From positions 1-44,915 of the forward strand of contig JAJZXX010000162.1 in the NCBI GenBank assembly GCA_021806205.1: a DNA stretch of 44,915 nt. Reading direction: 5' to 3'. Within the stretch, counting starts at the first letter, position 1. Every line of letters starts with the position of its first letter. Shown here piece after piece: positions 1 to 9,206 of this stretch. The notes under the pieces are model-generated. The model searched no databases. It saw only the letters and a program-made list of their open reading frames with translations, and was not told where the DNA came from. The position numbers and the translations under genes are program-made. The stretch comes from Bacillota bacterium (lineage in GTDB: Bacteria; Bacillota; Sulfobacillia; Sulfobacillales; Sulfobacillaceae).

Positions 1-600
1 GGGACATGTGCCCGCATATACGCGTCGAATTCTCGACGCGCTTCAGATCCCGGTCAACCATCGGTACGTTTGGGATCCCTCGGAATAGGGGCCAAAAATT
101 CTACATTTTTAAGCAAGTTGACCTGCGTAGGCTGAGACGCGACTCGCCGATTGAGCTACCAGGTGACGTTGCAGTTATTGGCGTAGACGCACGATCCTCC
201 ACGGGCGGGCTTGCGGGTGCCTGGACGTGTGTACGAGCTGACTATATAGCTTTGCTTCGATTAAGAAGCACCCTCACATGGTCCCTTATTTTCGGATGAG
301 TATGAGCCAGGGGAATTCTCGCCTCGTCGGAGCGTTGGTTGACCGCATCCGATGGGGCCCGATAGTAGATACCGGGCTGTCATGCCCCCGATGGGACGCT
401 ATCCCGTTCTTTCAGCGTGTCGGCCTGATCAGATGAAAATGTGCTGCATCGCCTAAGGTCGTACTGAGATGATCTTGTGATCGTCGGTTCTCCAGGTCAA
501 GGATCATAGATAATCTATGATCCTTGACTGACATAGATAATGATGATATTGTATTGGACGAATCATTAAACTAATTGGTCTATAACGAAAAGGGAGACGA
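1..600. other. Upstream region without an intact gene
   Basis: No complete coding region is convincing here. A + strand reading frame around 156-200 translates to LPGDVAVIGVDAR, which resembles the segment before the C-terminal part of LacI-family regulators (typically VPEDVAVIGFDD). The surrounding residues do not follow that family, so at most this is a small decayed fragment. The last 110 bases become AT-rich and carry the palindrome listed separately and the leader of the GntR gene. Confidence 0.4.
496..528. promoter_or_regulatory. 33-bp near-perfect palindrome upstream of the GntR gene
   Basis: Two perfectly complementary 16-base arms (496-511 and 513-528) are separated by a single base at 512. 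The core ATAGATAAT is repeated in direct orientation at about 533-541. It lies roughly 70 bases upstream of the GntR/FCD regulator start in an AT-rich leader. A one-base spacer does not favour an RNA hairpin loop, and no T-run follows, so a dimeric protein operator, probably for autoregulation, is more likely than a terminator. Confidence 0.5.
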
Positions 601-1320
601 GTGATAATGGTGCTCCATGCTCGATCATTGAGTCAGCAAGCCTATGACCATGTTCGTAGGAGTATCTTCAACCAAACGCTTCGGGCGGGAGAACGGGTGG
701 TGATTGATTCCATCGCCCAGGAGGTTGGCACGGGTATTGGTGTTGTGCGTGAGTCACTCTTCCGATTAATGACCGAAGGGCTTTTAGACTATCGCCCCAA
801 CAAGGGTTTTCGAGTGTCACCCCTTCTCGATAAGAATGCCATGACGGAACTTTACGAGGTGCGTTCTGTGTTGGAACCGTCGGCGGTAATGTGGGCAGCT
901 GGTCAGATGGCTGCCGATAGGCTCACTGGCTTGCGACAAACGATCGAAGAGATGTACGCGTGCTCGGAGCAGCCGGTGTACGAGGACTATATCGCATTTC
1001 AAGAGGCTGACAGCCGGTTTCATCGTCTGCTTTTCCACTATGCAGGAAATCAGACGATGGAGCGTTTGTACGGATCCCTGTACGTCCACCTGCATATGGC
1101 CAGATTCTACGAAGTGCTCAAGCGCGTGGACGTAATAGCCGGGTGTGAGGAACACGAGGAGATCGTTCGGGCTTTGGCTGGTGGCGATCCTGCGGCTGCT
1201 CGGGAGTCCATGGTCCATCATCTCGAAGCGTCACGACTTCGCTTTTTGCCCGTGTTCCAGTCAGATTGGTGCTCGGTTCAAGAGGGAGGTGGAGGTGATC
1301 GTGGTGCGGAGTCCGGATAG
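601..1320 (+). CDS. GntR-family transcriptional regulator, FCD subfamily
   Basis: A 239-residue DNA-binding regulator of the FadR/GntR type. Residues about 5-75 form the winged helix (QQAYDHVRRSIF, then GERVVIDSIAQEVG and VVRESLFRLMTEGLL), followed by an all-helical FCD effector domain (TELYEVRSVLEPSA; later DSRFHRLLFHYAGN and HHLEASRLRFLP). FCD regulators typically bind small carboxylates and sugar acids, which suits its place at the head of a sugar-acid island. The start is GTG at 601 behind GGGAG at 592-596; ATG at 607 is a possible alternative. The palindrome at 496-528 is a good candidate operator. The effector cannot be read from the sequence. Confidence 0.85.
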   Translation: MIMVLHARSLSQQAYDHVRRSIFNQTLRAGERVVIDSIAQEVGTGIGVVRESLFRLMTEGLLDYRPNKGFRVSPLLDKNAMTELYEVRSVLEPSAVMWAAGQMAADRLTGLRQTIEEMYACSEQPVYEDYIAFQEADSRFHRLLFHYAGNQTMERLYGSLYVHLHMARFYEVLKRVDVIAGCEEHEEIVRALAGGDPAAARESMVHHLEASRLRFLPVFQSDWCSVQEGGGGDRGAESG

Positions 1321-1562
1321 GCAATTTGCCCGGCGGCGTCGAGGGCGCGATGATGGATCTTGCCCCGTAACCCGTTGAGAGCCCCGCTATCAACCTAGGA
1401 CACGAGTTGTCAGCTTGCCTACTTAGGAGATAGGTGAGAGGGGCAAAACAGTAAGAGACAACAGAAACAACGGTGTTATGAGTGCTCCTATTATTTCTTG
1501 CAAAGTAGTACAGGCTATCGCGGTTCATTGGCGTAAGCAAGTGTATGAGAGGAGGAGTAATT

Positions 1563-2621
1563 ATGAGGGGCAAAACATTTGCGATGGTCGCATCCAGCGC
1601 GTTGGCCGTGGTGACGTTGGCGGGATGTGGACGATCAGGGTCGGGAGCATCTTCCCCAAGTGCCGCCAAGGCCAAGAGTAAGATTGTAATCGGCTTCAGC
1701 CAGGCGTACGAGGGAAACACCTGGCGGAAGCTGATGATGAGCGATTTTACGACCTTGGCCAATCAAATGAAGGCAAAAGGTGAAATTGCGGGGTACGATG
1801 TCTTGAACTCCAATAATTCGGTCAGCACCCAGGTTTCTCAGATTGACGATCTCATTTTGAAGCACGTCAGTTTTTTGATTGTTGACCCCGCGTCCTCTTC
1901 TGGTTTAAACGGTGTTATTGCCAAGGCACATGCAGCTGGCATTCCCGTATTGGTGGAGGACTCTGGACCTATCAGTAGCCCGATTCCATATGAGCTCAAT
2001 GCTAACAATGTCGACATGACCAAGATTGAGATGAACTACGTGGCCCAGCATCTTCATGGCAAGGGCAACGTACTGGTGGTACGCGGTATTGCGGGTAATG
2101 CTGCGGAAGAGCAGTTCTATCAGGGAATGCAGGCTGTCTTTAAGAAGCACCCCGGACTCAAGGATCTGGGCAATGTATACGGTGACTGGAATGAGAGCAC
2201 GGCAGAATCGGCCGTCGCCTCGGTCCTGCCAGGCCTGCCGAAGATTAATGCCATCGAGACGGAAGGCGGAGAGACGTACGGTGCCATGCAGGCATTCAAA
2301 GCTGCTGGGCGCTCCTTTCCTTCCGTTATGATTTTCGGTAATCGTGGTCCTTCACTGCAGTGGTGGTGCCATCATTCCACCTATCAGACCATTTCCTTAA
2401 GCACGAGTCCGTGGGTTGGCGCGGCGGGTCTCTACGTGGCGATGGATATCTTGCATGGGATGCATGTGAAGAAGAACATGACTATGCCGATGTTGGAAAT
2501 CACCGATAAGACTCATGGCAATTATTGTCGTGTGCCGTCGAACAGCGTGGCACAAAAGGCATATAACAATGCCTGGGTAACCGCCAACATTATCAAGAAG
2601 ACTGTGGCCGTCAGTTATTAA
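1563..2621 (+). CDS. Sugar ABC transporter substrate-binding lipoprotein (copy 1)
   Basis: A periplasmic-binding-protein type 1 (ribose-binding-like) lipoprotein of 352 residues that should capture the substrate outside the membrane for the importer at 5757-9196. The N-terminus is a lipoprotein signal with lipobox LAGC at residues 19-22, then a Ser/Ala-rich linker. The mature part begins KIVIGFSQAYEGNTWR, with QIDDLILKHVSFLIVDPAS typical of the family. ATG 1563 was chosen because GAGGAGG lies just upstream; the in-frame ATG at 1545 would precede that site. The first ~120 bases are almost identical to the paralogue at 9562, while the rest is more divergent. Substrate unknown; the context suggests a sugar or sugar acid. 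Confidence 0.85.
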   Translation: MRGKTFAMVASSALAVVTLAGCGRSGSGASSPSAAKAKSKIVIGFSQAYEGNTWRKLMMSDFTTLANQMKAKGEIAGYDVLNSNNSVSTQVSQIDDLILKHVSFLIVDPASSSGLNGVIAKAHAAGIPVLVEDSGPISSPIPYELNANNVDMTKIEMNYVAQHLHGKGNVLVVRGIAGNAAEEQFYQGMQAVFKKHPGLKDLGNVYGDWNESTAESAVASVLPGLPKINAIETEGGETYGAMQAFKAAGRSFPSVMIFGNRGPSLQWWCHHSTYQTISLSTSPWVGAAGLYVAMDILHGMHVKKNMTMPMLEITDKTHGNYCRVPSNSVAQKAYNNAWVTANIIKKTVAVSY

Positions 2622-2642
2622 CTCGTGGGGGTGCGATAACAC

Positions 2643-3770
2643 GTGAGGATCGATGACATCTTCGTCCGGGCTTTCAGCATTCCACTGGGAATCCAATGGA
2701 GCGACCAGACGCACCAGCATAGCAGCATCGAACTGGTGACCGTGCAAATGGCGACCGATAATGGCCTGACCGGCGTGGGGTTTAGCTATACGGTGGGCGC
2801 TGGAGCGACGGCCATTAAGTCGATGATTGAATGGGACCTGGCGCCAATATTGCGTGGACAGGCGGTAACTCCCTTATTGCACTGGTCTCGCCTGTGGGGA
2901 GAGCTTCATGACGTCGGGGGCGGTGGAGTATCAACCGCGGCCCTTGCAGCCGTCGACATTGCTATGTGGGATCTGGTAGCCAAGGCACGGGGGCAGTCGC
3001 TCGTCGATGTTTTGGGCAGTCGGCGCCCATCTATACCGGCCTATGGCAGCGGCATCGATCTTCATTTGTCACTACCACAACTGGTTGATGAGGTTAAAAC
3101 ATGGGTTAGTCAGGGTTACCGTGGCGTGAAGATTAAAGTCGGTAAACCCACCGTTGAGGAAGACGTCGAACGCATTGCGGCGGTGAGGGATGTAGTGGGA
3201 CCCAACGTCTGGATGATGGTGGATGCCAACCAGGGATGGAATCTCACTGAGGCGGTTGCGCGTTGTGCGGCGTTTCACCGGTTCGATTTACATTGGCTCG
3301 AAGAGCCATTAATTTCCGATGACGTGATGGGTCATCACGACCTTGCTCTACGGACATCCGTTCCGATTGCCGTCGGCGAGAATATCTACAACAAGTATCA
3401 ACTGCAGCAGTATCTGCGGCTTGGCGCGGTGAACTATGCCCAAATCGATGTGGTGCGCGCTGGAGGAATCACACCGTATCTCGAAATGGCCAATCTTTGT
3501 GATGCCTGGAACATCCCTATGGCTCCACACTTTATGCTGGAACTGAGCGGGCAGCTTCTTTGCTCAATACCCAACGCTCACATATTGGAGGACGTTAACG
3601 GAGGTTCCTTGAGGGATTTAGGCGTCCTTGGGTCAGATGTCGGCGTGATCAAAGGACAGTTTACGCCGCCTAATGTACCCGGCCACGGCATTGCTTTTGA
3701 CTGGAACACGCTAGAAGATTTTCCGATGGGGGATGTCGCGCCTCCCAGTAAGCGCATGCTGTGGACCTAA
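2643..3770 (+). CDS. Enolase-superfamily (mandelate racemase-like) acid-sugar dehydratase/racemase
   Basis: A 375-residue member of the mandelate racemase/muconate lactonising family. After an N-terminal capping domain, the barrel carries the KxK base motif (VKIKVGK), metal ligands in DANQGWN, WLEEPLISDD and GENIY, and a histidine in APHFML that can serve as the opposite-face base. Such enzymes abstract the proton alpha to a carboxylate and usually dehydrate sugar acids to 2-keto-3-deoxy acids. It begins at GTG 2643, 21 bases after the binding protein, so the two are probably cotranscribed. It is clearly paralogous to the protein at 14002 (shared GFSYTVG, HDVGGGGV, AYGSGI, PSVPGHGIAFD-like C-terminus). 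The substrate cannot be assigned. Confidence 0.85.
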   Translation: MRIDDIFVRAFSIPLGIQWSDQTHQHSSIELVTVQMATDNGLTGVGFSYTVGAGATAIKSMIEWDLAPILRGQAVTPLLHWSRLWGELHDVGGGGVSTAALAAVDIAMWDLVAKARGQSLVDVLGSRRPSIPAYGSGIDLHLSLPQLVDEVKTWVSQGYRGVKIKVGKPTVEEDVERIAAVRDVVGPNVWMMVDANQGWNLTEAVARCAAFHRFDLHWLEEPLISDDVMGHHDLALRTSVPIAVGENIYNKYQLQQYLRLGAVNYAQIDVVRAGGITPYLEMANLCDAWNIPMAPHFMLELSGQLLCSIPNAHILEDVNGGSLRDLGVLGSDVGVIKGQFTPPNVPGHGIAFDWNTLEDFPMGDVAPPSKRMLWT

Positions 3771-3820
3771 AGATTTAAGATGCCGCCAACACCAGCCATC
3801 AGAACATAGGGGGGGTAATC

Positions 3821-4768
3821 GTGGAAGACCTGAGCAAGTTGTTGCAAAACGCGCCGAACAACTGGAACCGCTGGGGGGAAAGCGATGAGGTGGGAGCAGT
3901 CAATGTGCTCAGCAACCAGCAGGTGAAGAACGCAGCTTCGTTAGTTCGGTCGGGCAAAGTGTTCACGCTTGGACTGCCAATGAACAGCGAATCGGGGGAT
4001 TTATCTTTGCCAGCGCGTAAACCCATTCAGAAATTTATGGTGAGCGACAAGTCGTATTACACCTCGAACAGAAGGGTGCCCGAAGGCGGGTGGGAATTTG
4101 CCGACGATATGGCCATCATGTACCTCCAGGGCAGCACTCAAATCGATGCGTTAGGTCACGTATGGTATAACGACAAGCTGTACAACGGGTATGACGCTTC
4201 GACCACGGTTGGCGGTCTGCGTAAGAACAGCATTTACGCGGTCGCCGAGCATGGCATCGTGGGGCGGGGTGTACTGGTTGACGTGGCGAGATTCCACGGG
4301 GTGGAATACTTGGCGCCCGACGCTCTCGTTACGTTGGAGGACGTCGAAAAGACGTTGGCTTCCCAGAACACCGAGTTAAAAGAGCACGATATCCTGCTGT
4401 TGCGAACAGGGTTCTACAGGAAGTTTCTTGATGAAGGTCAAGAAGGCTACTATGACGACGGTTTGCATGAGCCGGGGATGACCTACAGCGACGAGGTGGT
4501 GCAGTGGTTTCGGCACTGGGATATCCCTGTGTTCGGAACCGACACCATTACCAACGAGCAGCCTATCTCTGATAACACAGGTACTTTTGCTCCGTTGCAT
4601 CCCGCACTCATCACCGGTCTCGGTGTATCGCTGCTGGAAATGTTGTGGCTTGAACCACTGGCGGAGGATTGCGCGAAGGATGGGCAGTACGATTTCATGA
4701 CCGTCATCGCTCCATTAAAGATTCACGGAGCCGCTGGCTCCCCGATTAATCCGGTTGCGGTGAAGTAG
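3821..4768 (+). CDS. Cyclase-family metal-dependent hydrolase (long type)
   Basis: A 315-residue protein of the cyclase/kynurenine-formamidase-like family (PF04199). It has the N-terminal NRWGESDEVGAVN signature of the long subtype and the metal region GSTQIDALGHVWYN followed by LYNGY. Family members are Mn/Zn-dependent hydrolases acting on amides, lactones or ring carbonyls. A lactonase role for the sugar acids of this island is possible but unproven. It starts at GTG 3821 behind a G-rich site (AGGGGGGGT), 50 bases downstream of the enolase-family gene. A second, short-type member lies at 10669. Confidence 0.75.
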   Translation: MEDLSKLLQNAPNNWNRWGESDEVGAVNVLSNQQVKNAASLVRSGKVFTLGLPMNSESGDLSLPARKPIQKFMVSDKSYYTSNRRVPEGGWEFADDMAIMYLQGSTQIDALGHVWYNDKLYNGYDASTTVGGLRKNSIYAVAEHGIVGRGVLVDVARFHGVEYLAPDALVTLEDVEKTLASQNTELKEHDILLLRTGFYRKFLDEGQEGYYDDGLHEPGMTYSDEVVQWFRHWDIPVFGTDTITNEQPISDNTGTFAPLHPALITGLGVSLLEMLWLEPLAEDCAKDGQYDFMTVIAPLKIHGAAGSPINPVAVK

Positions 4769-4796
4769 GTCTTAATAGGGCGGTTGCTCCCCGCCG

Positions 4797-4840
4797 GTTC
4801 TCGTGATGCTGCGAGAACGGGTCCCTTAACCGGAATTTTT
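4797..4840 (+). terminator. Possible intrinsic terminator after the cyclase gene
   Basis: GTTCTCG (4797-4803) pairs with CGAGAAC (4812-4818) around an 8-base loop, extended by two outer G-C pairs across one mismatch. A T-run occurs only later (4836-4840), so the arrangement is not ideal. It falls in the 120-base gap before the IclR regulator, where a transcript boundary would make sense. Confidence 0.35.
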
Positions 4841-4888
4841 GTGGGCTTTATGCCAATCCAATGTTCGTAAAAATCTTCCTAATTGTAG

Positions 4889-5707
4889 GTGATGATAATC
4901 GACGACTTCATTCCTTCCGGGATCCAAATGGTCGAGCAGGCGATCGCGATGTTAGAGTTTGTGGCGGCACGCTCGAACCCCGTCAAGTTGGCCCAACTCA
5001 GCCGCGATCTAGACCTTGACAGGAACACCGTGTACCAACTGACTAGAGCCTTGGTTACACTGGATTATCTTGAGGTCGGCGATAGGGGCTACGTGTTGGG
5101 CCCCAAACCGCTGGTACTCAGTCGTTCGACAACCGTTGGCGCCTTGTTGCTAAGAAAATCAGAACCACACATGCAGGAGCTGTGCGACAGAACCCAGGAG
5201 ATTACCAACTTAGGTATCAGGCGACGGGATGAGGTTTTTTACCTCTCACGCTGGGAAGTAGTGAATCCGCAGCCCGGCCTCTATATCAGAACCGGTGAAA
5301 AGGCCTCGCTGTATGCTTCCGCTATGGGCAAGGTTCTCCTGGCTGGAATGAGTGCAGAACAACGCGCGGCTTATTACAAACGATGCACCTTTACGAAGTT
5401 CACCCATCGCACCATCGACAGTGCGGATGAATTGGAGCAGGCCATTCAGGCCGTTTACCGCGACGGATTTGCGCGGGATATGGAAGAACTGAGTACAGGT
5501 GTTCGATGCGTGGCCGTCCCGCTTAAAGTTGATGACGTGATCGTGGCGGCTTTGAGCATTTCGTCTCCCACCGTTCGATTCGACGAGCACGTCGAAGATG
5601 TAAATGTTTCACTGCTGATGCAAACGAGTCGCGCGATCTCACGCGACCTGAAGCCGTATCTGGAGGATCATGCATCATGGGTATTCGCGACAAGTTCGCG
5701 TACCTGA
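4889..5707 (+). CDS. IclR-family transcriptional regulator
   Basis: A 272-residue regulator. Residues ~14-75 are the IclR winged helix (QAIAMLEFVAARSNPVKLAQLSRDLDLDRNTVYQLTRALV). Residues ~85-260 are the ligand-binding domain with the family pattern YASAMGKVLLAGM and GFARDMEELSTGVRCVAVPL. IclR proteins commonly control catabolism of aromatic or sugar acids, with small carboxylates as effectors. Start GTG 4889 (ATG 4892 adjacent) has only a weak ribosome site; ATG 4928, just before the HTH, is a possible alternative. It lies directly upstream of the transporter genes and probably controls them, giving the island two regulators of different families. Confidence 0.85.
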   Translation: MMIIDDFIPSGIQMVEQAIAMLEFVAARSNPVKLAQLSRDLDLDRNTVYQLTRALVTLDYLEVGDRGYVLGPKPLVLSRSTTVGALLLRKSEPHMQELCDRTQEITNLGIRRRDEVFYLSRWEVVNPQPGLYIRTGEKASLYASAMGKVLLAGMSAEQRAAYYKRCTFTKFTHRTIDSADELEQAIQAVYRDGFARDMEELSTGVRCVAVPLKVDDVIVAALSISSPTVRFDEHVEDVNVSLLMQTSRAISRDLKPYLEDHASWVFATSSRT

Positions 5708-5756
5708 CATCCCTTATCGGCAGCCAATGAGATAAAACCGTATTGGAGGGGGATAT

Positions 5757-8246
5757 ATGTCGAGCTCCAACGTTGGTGATTCAGCACAACATAATGCGAC
5801 GGCGGATGTGATGTCTGGCATGCTACTGGATATGGGTCACATTTACAAGCGGTTTGGCCAAAACCAAGTCCTCACAGATGTGGCCTTTCAACTAGGCGCC
5901 GGTGAAGTGGTCGGACTTTTAGGGGCGAACGGGGCGGGGAAGTCGACTTTAACGAAGATTATTGTCGGCACTGAAACGGCGACGTCGGGCACGATGGCTT
6001 TGAGTGGCACTGAGGTAACCCTTCAAACCTACAACACACTAGACGCCAGCAAAGCTGGGATTTTTTGTGTGTATCAAGAGCTGTCGCTGTGTACCAACCT
6101 CAAAGTCTTTGAAAACTTCTATTTGACCAGTACAAATCCTTCGGCACATGGGTGGCGCAAGGATAATGCAGAGCGTGCTCAGGCGGCATTAGATACAGTA
6201 TTTCCTCATTCCGGGATCTCAGCTACCAGGCAGGTAGCCCACCTGAATTTGGCCCAACGTCAGATGGTGGAAATTGCACGGACATTAACCCAGTCGGCTA
6301 GCCAAATCTTAATTCTGGACGAGCCTACCTCAGCATTGTCCCGTGAACGAGTGGTCCAACTCCACGATTACATTGAGCAGTTGAAATCAAGAGGAATTGG
6401 ACTCATCTATGTAACCCACAAGCTGGAGGAGTTGCGCTCGATTGCCAGTCGGATTGTGGTCTTGCGCAACGGCAACGTGCATTTTGATGGCCCGATTGGC
6501 GGCATGGGGCACGAGGAGATTCTTCAGCTACTGTCTGGCCGAACAAGGGACACAGTGCCTAGGAATGAGGTGTCGGTTACTGCCGCCAATCTCGTCGGGG
6601 AAACGTTGTTTTCACTAGAGGGCTTAAATATGCAAGGCTTGCACGACATTACCCTGCACATCAATCCGGGAGAAATTGTCGGGATCGCGGGATTGGACGG
6701 TGCTGGACAGCGTGCGCTGCTCAGGACGATCTTTGAGCTGCGCCATGGGTCAGGCCGGGATAAGGCCTTGTCTATGGCCTATGTGACTGGCGACAGGCAA
6801 GCGGAAGGTATCTTTTCGCTGTGGAACATTTACAACAACATGGTGATTTCTTCGCTCAGCCAGTTTGCGTCGTGGGGGATATTCAATAAGAAGCAGGCAG
6901 ATGAGCGTGTTGAGTACTGGTATAGGCGGCTGAGTTTTCGGGCGACGAGTCCGAGGCAGAGCATTACCGAGCTAAGCGGTGGGAATCAGCAAAAGACGTT
7001 GATCGGGCGAGGACTCGCAAGTGAAGCGCAGCTATTGTTGTTGGATGATCCGACCCGAGGAGTTGACGTCGATACCAAACAAGAAATCTACGACGTGCTC
7101 CGTGAACTCAAGAAATCAGGATGCTCGGCCATCTTTTTTAGCACCGAGGACAACGAGTTTTTGCAATGTGACCGCGTTTACGTGATGAACAAAGGTAGCA
7201 TCGTGGCAGAGCTTCGAGCCCCTGACATGTCGGTACCCGACATCGTGCATGCTTCTTACCAGCAGGCTAAGACTGCAGCAGATACTTCGCAAGCTGAATC
7301 TCGGCGTTGGCTCCCTTTCGGTAAGTTAGGTAGCATTTCGAGCCCAGCTGGCCTTTCAATTGGACTATTAATCACGGTGGTAGTCATTAGTGGTGTTCTC
7401 GAGCCCTCAAGTGTGGGAACAGGCGGACTGGATCTTCTCGTAGGGGGGGCAGTACCACTGGTGCTGGCCGCTCTTGCAGAAATGTTTGTGATTATGGCAG
7501 GCGATATCGATTTAAGCATCGGCGCGGCACTAGGTCTGGTCAACGTGATTGGGGCTACTTATCTAGTCCACAGTCCTCTGTTGGGGCTGCTATTCATGGT
7601 GCTCGTGGTAGTTGCGTATGCCCTTATGGCGGCCCTGATTCATGTGCGGCGGTTGCCCGCCATTGTGGTAACGTTGGGCGCATCGTTCGTGTGGCTGGGC
7701 GTTGCACTTGTAATGCAGCCGATCCCGGGCGGGACCTCACCGGGGTGGCTCACGAACCTCTATAACCTCTCATTACCGGTAATCCCGGAGCCTATATACT
7801 TAGTGGTCCTGTTCGTATTAGTCGGGTATGCCCTGCTCTTTCGCAGTCGGTTGGGCACGGTGTTGCGCGGGTTTGGGAACAATCCTGCGGCCATTTATCG
7901 GGCCGGCCGTTCGCCAATGCGCGCACGCATCATCTTGTATGTTCTGGCAGCTGTGTGCATCGTTCTCTCGGGCTTGGCGATAACCGCCGTGAGCAGTGCG
8001 TCCGACGCGAATGCGTCTGCGACGTATACTTTGTCGGCGATCGCTGCCGTCATCCTCGGTGGTGCAGAGTTTACGGGTGGAACGGTCTACCCGACCGGTG
8101 CCGTGGCTGGGGCATTGGTGCTTGCGCTTCTCTCGTCCTTACTAGCCTTCTTGTCGGTGAGTACCAACTATGAAACCGCTGTTACCGGGGCCATTTTGTT
8201 GGCGGCGTTGGCCACAAGACAACTGGGCAGAAAGGTGAGGAGCTAA
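5757..8246 (+). CDS. Ribose-type ABC transporter: ATPase fused to permease
   Basis: An 829-residue fusion of two components that are normally separate. Residues ~20-510 form a double-cassette sugar ATPase of the RbsA/MglA type. Its first cassette has Walker A GANGAGKST (56-64), a degenerate signature LNLAQRQM and Walker B ILILDEPTSAL. Its second cassette has a degenerate P-loop (GLDGAGQRALL), an intact LSGGNQQK signature and LLLDDPTRG. From about residue 530 on there is an RbsC-type permease with repeated hydrophobic segments, AGDIDLSIGA and the cytoplasmic-loop motif GNNPAAIYRAG. RbsA is usually ~500 and RbsC ~320 residues, so both parts are full length. Start ATG 5757 has GGAGGGGG upstream; the next permease begins two bases after the stop. 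Confidence 0.9.
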   Translation: MSSSNVGDSAQHNATADVMSGMLLDMGHIYKRFGQNQVLTDVAFQLGAGEVVGLLGANGAGKSTLTKIIVGTETATSGTMALSGTEVTLQTYNTLDASKAGIFCVYQELSLCTNLKVFENFYLTSTNPSAHGWRKDNAERAQAALDTVFPHSGISATRQVAHLNLAQRQMVEIARTLTQSASQILILDEPTSALSRERVVQLHDYIEQLKSRGIGLIYVTHKLEELRSIASRIVVLRNGNVHFDGPIGGMGHEEILQLLSGRTRDTVPRNEVSVTAANLVGETLFSLEGLNMQGLHDITLHINPGEIVGIAGLDGAGQRALLRTIFELRHGSGRDKALSMAYVTGDRQAEGIFSLWNIYNNMVISSLSQFASWGIFNKKQADERVEYWYRRLSFRATSPRQSITELSGGNQQKTLIGRGLASEAQLLLLDDPTRGVDVDTKQEIYDVLRELKKSGCSAIFFSTEDNEFLQCDRVYVMNKGSIVAELRAPDMSVPDIVHASYQQAKTAADTSQAESRRWLPFGKLGSISSPAGLSIGLLITVVVISGVLEPSSVGTGGLDLLVGGAVPLVLAALAEMFVIMAGDIDLSIGAALGLVNVIGATYLVHSPLLGLLFMVLVVVAYALMAALIHVRRLPAIVVTLGASFVWLGVALVMQPIPGGTSPGWLTNLYNLSLPVIPEPIYLVVLFVLVGYALLFRSRLGTVLRGFGNNPAAIYRAGRSPMRARIILYVLAAVCIVLSGLAITAVSSASDANASATYTLSAIAAVILGGAEFTGGTVYPTGAVAGALVLALLSSLLAFLSVSTNYETAVTGAILLAALATRQLGRKVRS

Positions 8247-8248
8247 CG

Positions 8249-9196
8249 ATGAGGAATCTTAATCTCAAAAACTCCGCTTGGATATGGTCACTTGTCGGTT
8301 CGTTAGTGTTATGGCTTGTTGCGAGCGTGATTTCTCATGGGGTTTCGTTTAAGTTGCTGTTTTTGAACGCCACGCTAGCGAGCTTTTTGGCCTTATTGGG
8401 TCTTGGTCAGATGGTAGTTATTACCAGTGGCGACGGGTCTATTGACCTCTCAATGCCTTACGTATTGACACTCTCCGCATACGTGTCGGCTGCTGTCATG
8501 AACGGCCGCAATGCACACCTTGTCGAAGGCATTGTATTGGCTGTGGTGGTATCATTGGCAGTCGGTCTTTTGAACGGTGTAATGATTTCACTGCTGAGGA
8601 TTCCGGCCATCATAACCACGTTAGCAACCGGATACATCGTGTATACTGCGTTGCTTCAAATTTCGTCGTCAAGATATGGGGCGTACGCTACAAGTCCGGG
8701 AATTCAAGGGTTCGTTCACACCCAAGTTGATGGACTTTCGATTGTCGTGGTTCTCGTTATAGCTGCGGGAGGTGTCGTCACTTGGGTCATCCGATCCAGT
8801 GTATACGGCAGGCGTCTATTGGCAATGGGCCAGAGCCGACCGGCTGCGAAACTCGTAGGCATCCCGATTAATCGGATGGTGCTGCTGAACTTTCTTATCA
8901 GTGCGCTGTTTGGCGCTATTAGCGGACTGTTGTTGGGGGCGTTTGACGGGGGTGCGTTCATCAATATGGGGAACGCCTATCTTCTGACTTCTATTGGGGC
9001 TGTCGTCGTCGGTGGAACGTTGATTTCGGGCGGGAAGTCCAGTGTGATTGGCACCCTGGGCGGGGCACTTCTCTTGACCTTAATCGTGACGGTCTTGGAA
9101 CTATCCAACATTGCTATTGGTTTTCGGGATGTGATTGAGGGACTGTTGTTGGTCGGATTCATCCTGCTGTCCCAGGGGATGCGGGCACAGTACTAG
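8249..9196 (+). CDS. Ribose-type ABC transporter permease
   Basis: A 315-residue integral membrane protein of the BPD_transp_2 (RbsC/YjfF-like) family with about nine or ten hydrophobic segments. Family landmarks are SGDGSIDLSMPYV near residue 60, LLRIPAIITTLATGYI and the cytoplasmic-loop motif GRRLLAMGQSRPAAKLVGI. It starts two bases after the fused ATPase-permease and should form the other half of a heterodimeric channel, as in the YtfT/YjfF galactofuranose importer. The substrate is then set by the binding proteins encoded at 1563 and 9562. Confidence 0.88.
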   Translation: MRNLNLKNSAWIWSLVGSLVLWLVASVISHGVSFKLLFLNATLASFLALLGLGQMVVITSGDGSIDLSMPYVLTLSAYVSAAVMNGRNAHLVEGIVLAVVVSLAVGLLNGVMISLLRIPAIITTLATGYIVYTALLQISSSRYGAYATSPGIQGFVHTQVDGLSIVVVLVIAAGGVVTWVIRSSVYGRRLLAMGQSRPAAKLVGIPINRMVLLNFLISALFGAISGLLLGAFDGGAFINMGNAYLLTSIGAVVVGGTLISGGKSSVIGTLGGALLLTLIVTVLELSNIAIGFRDVIEGLLLVGFILLSQGMRAQY

Positions 9197-9206
9197 GTCT
9201 AGGTGA

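Noticed and set aside
6-299. 97-codon + strand frame with a LacI-like VAVIGVD stretch
   Set aside because: Only about a dozen residues resemble the family, there is no ribosome site, and the remaining sequence is unlike LacI; kept only as a remark.
1118-1762. Long - strand frame opposite the GntR gene and binding protein
   Set aside because: It is a shadow of the two real genes, with no ribosome site and low-complexity composition.
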